Positions 9,003 through 17,126 of a stretch of 64,000 bases of DNA are shown here, one piece after another; position 1 is the stretch's first letter; each line of letters opens with the position of its first letter. Under the pieces are notes generated by a model. It was not told the origin of the DNA. It saw nothing but the letters and a program-made list of their open reading frames with translations, and searched no databases. The stretch spans positions 310,001 to 374,000 of the forward strand of contig NZ_JBEFLP010000001.1 of NCBI RefSeq assembly GCF_040149665.1. Reading direction: 5' to 3'. The stretch is from Sulfitobacter sp. HNIBRBA3233. Its GTDB lineage: Bacteria; Pseudomonadota; Alphaproteobacteria; Rhodobacterales; Rhodobacteraceae. The position numbers and the translations under genes were made by a program.

Positions 9003-9795
9003 TACCGCAGGCCCCGCGACCGCGCTGGCGCTCCTGCGCCGCTGGGTGACGGATTACTTCAACCGCCACGATGCCGCGGCCTGCGCCGACTTTATCGTGC
9101 CCGCCTACAGCCTGCACATCGGCGACACGGTCTTCGACGGTCGCGACACCGAATGGCTGCCCGCTGTGGACGCGCAGATGCGCCTCTTTCCCGGTCTGGC
9201 CATGACGGTTCATCGCACGCTGAGCGGCCCCGGCTGGGCGGCTGCCTATTTCAGCGAACACGGCGCCAGCGAGGGCCGCGCGGCGGTCTGGTCCGGCATC
9301 GGGATCTACCACGCAAGCGACGGCAAGCTGACCGGCTGCGTGGCGCAGGAGGATTACATGACCCGCCAGCGCCAATTGAAATCCGGCCTTCCGGATCCGG
9401 CGGAACCACCGGCGCTGGCCCCTTGGGACCGGCCCGAAGAGGCCCCGAACCCCGAGGCCGAGCGCGTGGTGCGCGACTGGCTCAGGACCGGCTTTCCGCT
9501 CAGCGACCCGCGGATCCGCGTGGACGACGAGCATCTGACCGGCGCACCGCTGCGGTTCGAAACGCAAGAGGTCGATCTGCGCACCATCCATTCCTCGGGT
9601 GACGAGGTCGTCTTTCACGCGGTTTTCACGGGCATCTACGGCGGCGGTCTGGCGAAGGTCTCGGGCACCGGACAGACCGCGCATCTGCATTGCAACGGTC
9701 TGCTGCGGGTGAGTGACGGGCAGGTCGTCTCCGGACGGCTGATCCGCGACCGGCTGGCACTCCAGGCGCTTTTGCGCAGCGGGGGTGCACAATGA
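8995..9795 (+). CDS. Two-domain SnoaL/NTF2-like protein
   Basis: A 266-residue protein that appears to hold two NTF2-fold, SnoaL-like modules: residues about 5-120 (WVTDYFNRHDAAACADFI, then an IGDTVFDGRD strand pair) and about 155-262 (VVRDWLRTGFP to the end). SnoaL-like proteins include polyketide cyclases, isomerases and hydrolases acting on small hydrophobic substrates, so an isomerase or hydrolase role in the ring pathway is possible. The ATG at 8995 gives an 8-nt overlap with the ligase; the stop overlaps the enoyl-CoA hydratase start. Its reaction is unknown. Confidence 0.68.
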   Translation: MRDTAGPATALALLRRWVTDYFNRHDAAACADFIVPAYSLHIGDTVFDGRDTEWLPAVDAQMRLFPGLAMTVHRTLSGPGWAAAYFSEHGASEGRAAVWSGIGIYHASDGKLTGCVAQEDYMTRQRQLKSGLPDPAEPPALAPWDRPEEAPNPEAERVVRDWLRTGFPLSDPRIRVDDEHLTGAPLRFETQEVDLRTIHSSGDEVVFHAVFTGIYGGGLAKVSGTGQTAHLHCNGLLRVSDGQVVSGRLIRDRLALQALLRSGGAQ

Positions 9796-10559
9796 GCGAT
9801 AAACCGGTCCTTGTTTCTGCCGACAGCGGGATCCTGACGGTCACCATAAACCGTCCCGCCGTACGCAACGCGATTGACCGCGCCACCACGCTGGCGCTGG
9901 CCGATGCGATGGACAGGCTCGATGCGGACGACGATCTGCGCGTGGGCATCCTGACCGGCACGGGCGACCATTTCTGCGCCGGTATGGACCTCAAGGCGTT
10001 CCTCGCGGGGGAGCGGGTCGAAATCGAGGGGCGCGGTCTTGGCGGTCTGACACAGCGCCCGCCGCGCAAGCCGCTGATCGCGGCGGTCGAGGGCTACGCG
10101 CTCGCCGGCGGGTTCGAGATCGCTCTGGCCTGCGACATGATCGTCGCCGCGCAAACCGCAAGGTTCGGCATACCGGAGGTGAAACGGGGTCTGATCGCGG
10201 GATCGGGGGGCCTCGTGCGGCTGCCCCAGCGGATTCCGCGCCAGATCGCGCTGGAATACGCGCTGACGGGCCGCATGATGGAGGCGGCAACCGCGGCGCA
10301 ATGGGGGCTGGTCAACCGGCTGACCGCCACGGGCGCGGCCCTCGACATGGCGCTGGAACTGGCCGCAGAGATCACCGGGAACGCGCCGCTCGCCGTGCGC
10401 GCCAGCAAGCAAATCATGGACTTCGACCAGAACGGCCCCGAGGCGGAGGTCTGGCAGCGCCAGAACGCCATCCTCGAAACCGTGATCGCGTCGCAGGATG
10501 CCACCGAAGGCGCGCGCGCCTTCGCCGAAAAACGCAAACCCGATTGGAGCGGCATATGA
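9792..10559 (+). CDS. Enoyl-CoA hydratase/isomerase family protein
   Basis: A 255-residue crotonase-fold protein. GDHFCAGMDLKAF gives the first oxyanion-hole strand and AVEGYALAGGFEIALACDM the second. Typical hydratases carry two glutamates in the next conserved segment; here GIPEVKRGLIAGSGG retains the first glutamate while the second position is glycine, so isomerase or another crotonase chemistry is as likely as hydration. It overlaps genes on both sides (ATGA junctions) and links the beta-oxidation genes to the TRAP transporter in one transcription unit. Confidence 0.88.
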   Translation: MSDKPVLVSADSGILTVTINRPAVRNAIDRATTLALADAMDRLDADDDLRVGILTGTGDHFCAGMDLKAFLAGERVEIEGRGLGGLTQRPPRKPLIAAVEGYALAGGFEIALACDMIVAAQTARFGIPEVKRGLIAGSGGLVRLPQRIPRQIALEYALTGRMMEAATAAQWGLVNRLTATGAALDMALELAAEITGNAPLAVRASKQIMDFDQNGPEAEVWQRQNAILETVIASQDATEGARAFAEKRKPDWSGI

Positions 10560-11065
10560 TCGTCCGCCTGTTTTCCCTCATTGCCGGATCGCTGGCAGCA
10601 CTTGCGCTGCTGGGGATGGCGGTGCTGACCCTTTTCGATGTGGTGGGGCGCAATTTCTTCCGCCAGCCGGTGCCCGGTGCGACCGAACTCACCGAAATCG
10701 GCCTCGTTGCGGTGACTTTCCTGCTCTATCCGCTGATCGCCTACCGGCAGTCCCATATCATGGTGGACCTGTTCGACGACTTCATGACCCCTTGGGTCAA
10801 GCGCATCTTCGGGGTGATCGGCAACCTGCTGGGCGCAGCCGTCTTCGCGGTGATCGCGTGGCAATTGTGGAAACAGGCGGAACGGATCACCGGTTACGGG
10901 GATGTGACATCGTATCTGCGCCTGCCGCTCGGTCCGATCGTCTACTTCATGGCCGTCGCCAGTGCCGCAACGGTGCTGGGGTTCGTGGCCGCCGCCATCG
11001 CAACGCTGCTGGGCCGCGATACCACCGATGACGCAGGCCAGGTCAAATCCGCGGGGTACGAATGA
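10556..11065 (+). CDS. dctQ: TRAP transporter small permease (DctQ-like)
   Basis: A 169-residue inner-membrane protein with four hydrophobic helices and the DctQ signature LFDVVGRNFF near the N-terminus. It bridges the binding protein and the large permease in Na+-driven TRAP uptake systems. It overlaps the enoyl-CoA hydratase upstream and the large permease downstream by 4 nt each, so it belongs to the catabolic operon and probably helps import that pathway's substrate. Confidence 0.9.
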   Translation: MIVRLFSLIAGSLAALALLGMAVLTLFDVVGRNFFRQPVPGATELTEIGLVAVTFLLYPLIAYRQSHIMVDLFDDFMTPWVKRIFGVIGNLLGAAVFAVIAWQLWKQAERITGYGDVTSYLRLPLGPIVYFMAVASAATVLGFVAAAIATLLGRDTTDDAGQVKSAGYE

Positions 11066-12363
11066 TGCTCAGCGCGGGACTTGGATTTATCATCGCGCTG
11101 GCCCTGATCTTTGTCAGGGTGCCGATTGCCATTGCGCTCGCGGTCGTGGGTTTCGTGGGCTATGCCATGCTCAACAGCCTGTCGCCCGCGTTCAGCGTCA
11201 TGGGGCTGACCGCGATGGGCTCCACGATGTCCTACAATCTTGCCGTGGTACCGCTGTTCATCCTGATGGGCAACCTCGTGGCAGGGGCGGGGATCAGCCA
11301 GGAACTCTACCGTGCGGCACAGGTCTTTGTCGGTCACCGGCGCGGCGGACTGGGCATCGCCACGGTCCTGTCTTGCGGAGGCTTCGCCGCCGTCTGCGGG
11401 TCGAGCGTGGCCACCGCCGTCACCATGGGGCGCGTGGCCATCCCTTCGATGCGCTCCTACGGCTATGCCGACAGCCTGAGCACAGCGACGGTCGCGGCAG
11501 GCGGAACCCTGGGGATCCTGATACCGCCCAGCATCATCATGGTGATCTACGGCATCACCACCGAAACCCATATCGGCATGCTCTTCGCGGCGGGGATCAT
11601 TCCGGGCCTCATCGGGGTTGCCGGATATGCGGCGGCGGTAAACTGGGTCGCCCGCCGCCACCCCGACCGCGCCCCGCGCGCCGAGCGCGCCACCGGCCCC
11701 GAAAAGCGCCACGCGCTGAAAAACGTCTGGGCCGTCTGCGCGCTGTTCATCCTTGTGCTCGGCGGTATCTATGGCGGCTTCTTCACCGCGACCGAAGCCT
11801 CCGGGATCGGGGCATGCGGCGCGCTGGTGTTCGCCATCATGCGCCGCACGCCGCTGCGCGAACTGGTGCAGATCATGCGCATCTCTGCCGAGACGACGGC
11901 CATTCTCTTCGCGCTTATCATCGGGGCGTCGGTCTTTTCCGAATTCGTGAACCTTACCGGCGCGCATCAGGGGGTGCTTGCCGTGGTGCGCGATGGCAAC
12001 CTGTCACCGGTCATGGTGATGGTAGTGATCTGCCTGATCTACGTTCTGCTGGGCTGCGTTCTGGACAGCCTTGCCATGATGTTGCTGACGCTGCCGATGT
12101 TCTTTCCCATCGTGGTCGGGCTTGGCTTTGATCCGATCTGGTTCGGGATCATGGTTGTCATGCTGGTCGAGATCGGCCTGATCACGCCGCCCATCGGCAT
12201 GAACCTCTTCGTGCTGAAATCCATCCTGCCCGACGTGCGGTTGATCACGATCATCCAAGGCGTCGTGCCCTTCATCGCCGTCGATATCCTGCGCATCCTG
12301 CTGATCGCATTGATCCCCGCGCTGACCCTCTTTCTGCCCGGACTGTTCTTCGGCCCGAGCTGA
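11062..12363 (+). CDS. dctM: TRAP transporter large permease (DctM-like)
   Basis: A 433-residue polytopic membrane protein of the DctM family, the Na+-coupled transport channel of a TRAP system. Typical segments are VPLFILMGNLVAGAG, AGGTLGILIPPSI and the C-terminal LITPPIGMNLFV. It is coupled to the small permease by an ATGA overlap and followed 78 bp later by the binding protein, giving the order QMP. Confidence 0.93.
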   Translation: MMLSAGLGFIIALALIFVRVPIAIALAVVGFVGYAMLNSLSPAFSVMGLTAMGSTMSYNLAVVPLFILMGNLVAGAGISQELYRAAQVFVGHRRGGLGIATVLSCGGFAAVCGSSVATAVTMGRVAIPSMRSYGYADSLSTATVAAGGTLGILIPPSIIMVIYGITTETHIGMLFAAGIIPGLIGVAGYAAAVNWVARRHPDRAPRAERATGPEKRHALKNVWAVCALFILVLGGIYGGFFTATEASGIGACGALVFAIMRRTPLRELVQIMRISAETTAILFALIIGASVFSEFVNLTGAHQGVLAVVRDGNLSPVMVMVVICLIYVLLGCVLDSLAMMLLTLPMFFPIVVGLGFDPIWFGIMVVMLVEIGLITPPIGMNLFVLKSILPDVRLITIIQGVVPFIAVDILRILLIALIPALTLFLPGLFFGPS

Positions 12364-12441
12364 TACCGAATTTGCCGCCCCGCACGGGATCAGGGGCCGC
12401 AAACTAAGCCAAACGATCCTGAAACGACTGGGAGGACTGAA

Positions 12442-13473
12442 ATGTTTAATACGTCACTGAAGACTCTGACCGCCGGTGCGATCGTTGCCGCCTGCGCCCT
12501 CGCACTGCCTGCCGCCGCGCAGGAAACCGTGCTGAAATACTCGTCGTGGTTCCCGGAGAGCCATTCGACCAACACGGTGCTGAAAGCCTGGATCGCGGAG
12601 GTTGAAGAGGCGACCGACGGCCGCGTTACCGTGGAATACCTGCCAAAGACCGTGCAGGGTCCGCGTGAGCAGTTCGATGTGGTTGTCGACGGGCTGGCCG
12701 ATATCGTGATCGTCCTGCCGGGCTACACACCGGGCCGTTTCCCGGTGCTGGAAATCGGCGAATTGCCCCTGCTGGTCGACACGGACGAGGCAACGCTCGC
12801 GCCCGCGTTCTATACGCTCTATGAAACCGAAATTGCGGCGACCGAGCCCTTCAAGGGCGCAAAGGTTCTGACAACATGGGCTTCCGCGCCCACGCATATC
12901 GCAACGAAACCCGGCCCGATCACCTCGATGGAGCAGATGCAGGGCCTCAAGATCCGCGCGCCTTCGGCAACGGCAGGGATGGTCGTCGGAGAGATGGGCG
13001 CGGTCACCGTGCAAAAGCCGGTCACCGAAATCTATGAACTGGCCTCCAGCGGTATCGTCGACGGCACTTTCTTCAGCTACGGGCCGATGATCTCGTGGAA
13101 GACAAAGGACATCTTCCAGAACGTCACCTTGATGCCCGGCGGCATGGGCCAGTCGGTGATTGCCGTGCTGATGAACCAGGCCAAATTCGACAGCCTGTCC
13201 GAAGAAGACCGCACCGCGATCATGGAAGTCTCGGGCGAGAAACTGGCCCGTGCCTTTGGCGCCGCGTGGCAGAACGACGAGGACGTGGCCTTTGCCGATC
13301 TTGGGAACCTGAACGTCGTGGAAGCGCCCGAGGAGTTCTTCAACGCGTTCAGCGAAGCCATCGCACCGGTCGAGGCGGAGTGGGTCGAGAAAGCCAAAGC
13401 TGCGGGTCTCGAAGACCCTGCCGCGACGCTCGAAAACTTCCGCGCATTGCTGAAGGCCGCGCAAACGAACTGA
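12442..13473 (+). CDS. dctP: TRAP transporter solute-binding protein (DctP-like)
   Basis: A 343-residue periplasmic binding protein with a Sec signal peptide (cleavage predicted after LPAAAQ, near residue 27). It has the DctP fold with the conserved LKIRAPS segment, whose arginine normally clamps the ligand carboxylate. GGGAGGACTGAA sits just before the ATG. Expression is set by the operon and capped by a strong terminator 20 bp downstream. The ligand is probably a carboxylate matching the ligases of this cluster, which is an inference. Confidence 0.92.
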   Translation: MFNTSLKTLTAGAIVAACALALPAAAQETVLKYSSWFPESHSTNTVLKAWIAEVEEATDGRVTVEYLPKTVQGPREQFDVVVDGLADIVIVLPGYTPGRFPVLEIGELPLLVDTDEATLAPAFYTLYETEIAATEPFKGAKVLTTWASAPTHIATKPGPITSMEQMQGLKIRAPSATAGMVVGEMGAVTVQKPVTEIYELASSGIVDGTFFSYGPMISWKTKDIFQNVTLMPGGMGQSVIAVLMNQAKFDSLSEEDRTAIMEVSGEKLARAFGAAWQNDEDVAFADLGNLNVVEAPEEFFNAFSEAIAPVEAEWVEKAKAAGLEDPAATLENFRALLKAAQTN

Positions 13474-13493
13474 GCCGGCTGACCAGTCAGCGG

Positions 13494-13529
13494 GGGGTGG
13501 TGCGGATCTGTCCGCGCCACCCCTTTTTT
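13494..13529 (+). terminator. Strong intrinsic terminator of the catabolic operon
   Basis: GGGGTGG and GCGGA pair with TCCGC and CCACCCC across a TCTG loop (one T·G opposition inside), giving about 12 base pairs, followed directly by six T residues. It lies 20 bp after the binding-protein stop. The remaining bases to 13703 contain no gene. Confidence 0.93.
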
Positions 13530-13703
13530 ATGCGCGCCCTGTCCGGCGCGCGGGGCCACTCAGCCTTGCGTATCAGACCGACCCCGCGCGTAGATCGCGA
13601 CACCACCCGCCAATTCGGCAGATCTCCGGTTCCTCACAACAAGCGGGGTCACTCGGTCACGCCCCACCCGCACAGCTGCCGTGGCGGGTGAAGCGGCCCT
13701 GCA

Positions 13704-16151
13704 TCACAAATCGATACGCCGCAGCCTCAGCGAGTTGCCGATCACCGAAACCGAAGACAGGCTCATTGCCGCGGCTGCAATCATGGGCGACAGCAGAACG
13801 CCGAAAATCGGGAACAGGATGCCCGCTGCGATCGGAACGCCCGCCATGTTGTAGATGAACGCGAAAACGAGGTTCTGTCGGATGTTGCGCATGGTGGCCT
13901 GCGCCAGCACCCGCGCCCGCACGATGCCGCCAAGATCCCCCTTCAGAAGGGTGACGCCCGCGCTTTCGACCGCGACATCGGCGCCCGTGCCCATGGCGAT
14001 ACCGACATCCGCCGCCGCAAGGGCAGGGGCGTCGTTCACGCCGTCACCGGCCATGGCGACCGAATAGCCCTTGTCCTTCAGCTCCGCGATCAGATCCGCC
14101 TTGTCTTCGGGCGATACCTCGGCGCGGACCTCGTCAATCGACAGGTCGCGGGCCACGGCGTCTGCGGTGCCCTGGCTGTCTCCGGTCGCCATGATGATCT
14201 TGAGACCGGCAGCGTGCAGATCACGGATCGCCGCGGGGGTCGTCTCCTTGATGCGGTCGGCAACGGCCACGATCCCGGCAAGTTTCGCATCTGCGACAAG
14301 GAGCATGGCGGTCTTCCCGCTATTCTGGAAGGCCGCAAGCCGGTCTTTGACAGCCGAGATGTCGACGCCCAGATCCTGCGTCAGGGCCGTGTTGCCAAGG
14401 GCCACTTCGGTTCCGTCAATGCTGCCGCGAACGCCCTTGCCCGTGACCGCAGTGAAATCCGCAAGCTCGAGCTTGTCGGCCCCGCGGTCCTCGGCGCCTT
14501 TCAGGATCGCCTCGGCGAGAGGATGCTCCGAGCCGCGTTCCAACGCGGCAGCATAGGCCAGGACCTCTTTCTCGGTGTGATCGCCCAGGGCGACGACATC
14601 CGTCAGGGTCGGCTTGCCTTCGGTCAGGGTCCCGGTCTTGTCGAGCACGAGAACATCCACCTTCGCGAACCGCTCCAGCGCTTCGGCGTCGCGTATCAGC
14701 ACACCCGCCTGTGCCCCGCGTCCGGTGGCCACCATGATCGACATCGGTGTGGCAAGGCCCAGGGCACAGGGGCAGGCGATGATCAGAACGCTGACGGCGG
14801 CGACAACCGCATAGCCGAGTGCCGGTGTCGGGCCGACCGCCATCCAGATCGCGAAAGCCAGCACCGCGACACCGATGACGATGGGCACGAAATAGCCCGC
14901 CACCCGGTCCGCCATCGCCTGGATCGGGGCGCGTGAACGCTGGGCATTCGCCACCATCGCAACGATCTGTGAAAGCACCGTATCGCTGCCCACGGCCTTT
15001 GCTGTCATCACGAAAGAGCCGGTCTTGTTGAGCGTGCCGCCGGTGATCGCGTCACCGGCAGACTTCTCCACCGGCACTGGCTCGCCCGTGAGCATGCTTT
15101 CATCGACCGAAGACCTGCCTTCGTGGACGATCCCATCCACGGGCACGGCCTCGCCGGGGCGCACGCGCAGCTTGTCGCCGGTGACGACGTCTTCGAGTGC
15201 CACATCCTCGTCGCCGGTATCGGTGACGCGTCGTGCGGTCTTGGGCGCCAGATCCATGAGGGCGCGGATCGCGTCGCCGGTCCGTTCTCTGGCCGTCAGC
15301 TCCATGACCTGTCCGACCAGAACGAGGATAAGGATCACGGCGGCGGCCTCGAAGTAGAGGGGCGGGCCGTGATCGCCCGACAGACTGGCCGGAAAAATAC
15401 CCGGCGCGAGGAGCGACACGAGGCTGAAGGCGTAGGCGGCGCCGGTGCCGATCGCGATCAGCGTCCACATGTTGAGGTTGCCCGAGACGATGGACGACCA
15501 GCCGCGCTTGAAGAAGGGGAGCGCGATCCAGAGCACCACCGGCGAGGCAAGCAGGAACTGGAGCCAGCGGACGGCTTCGCCGCCGAACCACTCAGCCCAA
15601 GGAATGCCGATCATCCCGCCCATTTCCAGCGCAAGCACCGCCAGCGCCAGCGGCCCGCCGATCCACAGCCTGCGTCGGAAGTCGACCAGTTCGGGGTTCG
15701 GTCCCGCATCGGCGGTGGGCATCATCGGCTCCAGCGCCATGCCGCAGATCGGGCAGTCGCCGGGGCCCTCCTGAACGATCTGGGGGTCCATCGGGCAGGT
15801 ATAGAGAGTGCCTTCCGGCATCGGTTCGCTCTTGGGGCGGTCCCCGAGATACGTGTCGGGAGCGTCTTCGAACTTGTGCTGGCAGCGCTCCGAGCAGAAA
15901 TAGAAGCGATCACCGTCATGCTTTGACAGAAACTTCGCGGTCGCCCGCGTGACGGTCATTCCGCAAACGGGATCGGTCGCCTCGATATAGGCCTCGGGAT
16001 CTTTGGCGAATTTTTCGCGGCATCCTTCGTGGCAGAAGAAATAAACGTGCCCGTCATGCTCCATACGGGGTTTGTCCGCGTTGGGATCGACAGTCATTCC
16101 GCATACGGGATCGCGCGTGATGGTTTCTTCGGCGAGTGCTGTCTCGGACAT
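13704..16151 (-). CDS. copA: Copper-translocating P1B-type ATPase
   Basis: An 815-residue heavy-metal P-type ATPase exporting Cu(I) or Ag(I) to the periplasm. In place of ferredoxin-like CxxC domains it has two N-terminal YHS domains (DPVCGMTV at about 14 and 60) and a heavy-metal-binding motif YTCPMDPQ...CPICGM (117-138). The core shows TGE (355-357), CPC in the membrane (460-462), DKTGT with phosphorylated Asp504, SEHP (541-544) and GDGVND (702-707). The last helices carry MSLSS, as in Cu(I) pumps. A CueR-type promoter lies immediately upstream, so copper induction is very likely. Confidence 0.95.
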   Translation of the reverse strand: MSETALAEETITRDPVCGMTVDPNADKPRMEHDGHVYFFCHEGCREKFAKDPEAYIEATDPVCGMTVTRATAKFLSKHDGDRFYFCSERCQHKFEDAPDTYLGDRPKSEPMPEGTLYTCPMDPQIVQEGPGDCPICGMALEPMMPTADAGPNPELVDFRRRLWIGGPLALAVLALEMGGMIGIPWAEWFGGEAVRWLQFLLASPVVLWIALPFFKRGWSSIVSGNLNMWTLIAIGTGAAYAFSLVSLLAPGIFPASLSGDHGPPLYFEAAAVILILVLVGQVMELTARERTGDAIRALMDLAPKTARRVTDTGDEDVALEDVVTGDKLRVRPGEAVPVDGIVHEGRSSVDESMLTGEPVPVEKSAGDAITGGTLNKTGSFVMTAKAVGSDTVLSQIVAMVANAQRSRAPIQAMADRVAGYFVPIVIGVAVLAFAIWMAVGPTPALGYAVVAAVSVLIIACPCALGLATPMSIMVATGRGAQAGVLIRDAEALERFAKVDVLVLDKTGTLTEGKPTLTDVVALGDHTEKEVLAYAAALERGSEHPLAEAILKGAEDRGADKLELADFTAVTGKGVRGSIDGTEVALGNTALTQDLGVDISAVKDRLAAFQNSGKTAMLLVADAKLAGIVAVADRIKETTPAAIRDLHAAGLKIIMATGDSQGTADAVARDLSIDEVRAEVSPEDKADLIAELKDKGYSVAMAGDGVNDAPALAAADVGIAMGTGADVAVESAGVTLLKGDLGGIVRARVLAQATMRNIRQNLVFAFIYNMAGVPIAAGILFPIFGVLLSPMIAAAAMSLSSVSVIGNSLRLRRIDL

Positions 16152-16172
16152 GGTCGTATCCTTTAAAAGTCT

Positions 16173-16203
16173 AATGTAATCCCTCCGGTGACCGGAAGGT
16201 CAA
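16173..16203 (-). promoter_or_regulatory. CueR/HmrR (MerR-family) copper-responsive promoter of copA
   Basis: Read leftward, TTGACC (-35, complement of 16198-16203) is followed by a 19-bp spacer and TACATT (-10, complement of 16173-16178). The over-long spacer holds a near-perfect dyad, CCTTCCGGT facing ACCGGAGGG. A 19-bp spacer with this dyad is the hallmark of promoters untwisted by CueR-type MerR activators. No MerR-family gene occurs in the window, so the activator is encoded elsewhere. Confidence 0.88.
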
Positions 16204-16256
16204 GGCCAGCTTGTCACCCGTCGATTTCAACGGGCGCGGCTGGCGCTTTGCGTCGA

Positions 16257-16403
16257 TCACAGCACCCCTGTGAGGCGTCGTATATCGCCAGGCTCTGGGA
16301 GCTGGGTGTGCCCCGACGCGTATGAATTCAGCGACAGCGATGCAATCACGAATACCGCCGATGTGACGACCGTTCCGGTGACACGCGCATGGCTTGCCTT
16401 CAT
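16257..16403 (-). CDS. Possible 48-residue membrane peptide
   Basis: A short frame starting MKASHARVTG, followed by a hydrophobic stretch VTSAVFVIASLSLNSYASG that resembles a signal peptide or single transmembrane helix, then a short polar tail. The ribosome site is weak: AAGG directly abuts the ATG and GAGGA lies too far upstream. It sits upstream of the copA promoter and reads the same way. Small exported peptides are common in copper clusters, but nothing here proves that it is translated. Confidence 0.3.
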   Translation of the reverse strand: MKASHARVTGTVVTSAVFVIASLSLNSYASGHTQLPEPGDIRRLTGVL

Positions 16404-16432
16404 CCTTCGCGCTGTATCCTCAGAAAACAAAC

Positions 16433-16454
16433 AACATTTAAGGGGGCAAATGTT
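16433..16454. promoter_or_regulatory. 22-nt inverted repeat, possible operator
   Basis: Perfect 7-bp arms AACATTT and AAATGTT flank an 8-nt G-rich centre. It is the only sizeable palindrome in the copA/cus divergent region apart from the CueR dyad, and lies 175 bp before the His-rich gene. A dimeric regulator of the rightward copper operon is one explanation. Confidence 0.4.
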
Positions 16455-16628
16455 CCGGGTAAGCGGTGGGTTTCGGCGAAATGGATGCGGCAAATTGTGA
16501 TCCTGCCCCGGTACGAACGTTTGATCTGTGCGTATTTTCAGGGCGTTGGCACCCGCCAGCCCCAGCGGATCAGCCAGATCACGCCGATCTGACTTGCATT
16601 ATGATCGCGAAGGCTGGAAGACATCCGC

Positions 16629-17036
16629 ATGACAAGGACAAACGATAGATTCGGGATCTGGTCGGTGTTGCGGCCGCTGGGGCTTTTGCTCCTGATCTCG
16701 CTGTTCGTTTTCCAGACCCTGTCGCCCCCGGCCGCAGCGGCGCCATCGGCGGGCGATAGCCATGCGGATCATCACGCAACCGCCGACGCGGCGCTGAGCT
16801 GCCCGAACGATGCCCGGAATGGCGATGCCAGCATGGATGGCGTGGCCGGTCACGACGGGGCGCATGACGGTGCTGCGCATTGCATGCCCCTGATGTGCTG
16901 CCTGCATGACACGGGCTCGTCCTACAAGCTGGCGATGGTCGGCACGCTCTTGCCCGACCCGCAGATCATTGATCGCGGCACGGCGCCATCCTCCAACGCC
17001 GGTACGACACAGGACCGACCTCCAAGACACCTCTGA
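16629..17036 (+). CDS. Exported His/Cys/Met-rich protein of the copper operon
   Basis: A 135-residue protein with a charged start, one strong hydrophobic segment (about residues 14-39, ending APPAAAAP-like) and a small histidine-rich remainder. HADHH near residue 45 and HDGAHDGAAHCMPLMCCLHD near 83-100 offer clustered His, Cys and Met ligands for Cu(I)/Cu(II). It resembles small periplasmic metal-associated proteins, some grouped as DUF2946-like, though assignment to that family is uncertain. It is 90 bp upstream of cusB in the same direction and is probably the first gene of the cus operon. A periplasmic copper buffer is a reasonable guess. Confidence 0.65.
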   Translation: MTRTNDRFGIWSVLRPLGLLLLISLFVFQTLSPPAAAAPSAGDSHADHHATADAALSCPNDARNGDASMDGVAGHDGAHDGAAHCMPLMCCLHDTGSSYKLAMVGTLLPDPQIIDRGTAPSSNAGTTQDRPPRHL

Positions 17037-17126
17037 TTGATTTCCGAACCGTGCCCGCATTCAGCGCGCGCGTGACTGTAATTGATTGGAAGCGGTTCCC
17101 GTTGTGGAGCCGGGGTCGAGGTGACC

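Larger units (their letters stand above)
16204..16628. other. Intergenic region between divergent copper genes
   Basis: This 425-nt stretch separates copA from the rightward copper genes. It contains a possible small membrane peptide on the minus strand (16257-16403) and a 22-nt inverted repeat at 16433-16454. No RNA gene or convincing rightward sigma-70 promoter could be recognised. Confidence 0.6.

Noticed and set aside
13665..13690. CACCCGC/GCGGGTG stem-loop as copA terminator
   Set aside because: A 12-nt loop and no T-run in the copA direction make it too weak to call.
17082..17126. Upstream TTG start for cusB
   Set aside because: It would put non-hydrophobic residues before the membrane anchor; ATG 17127 has GAGG at the right distance.
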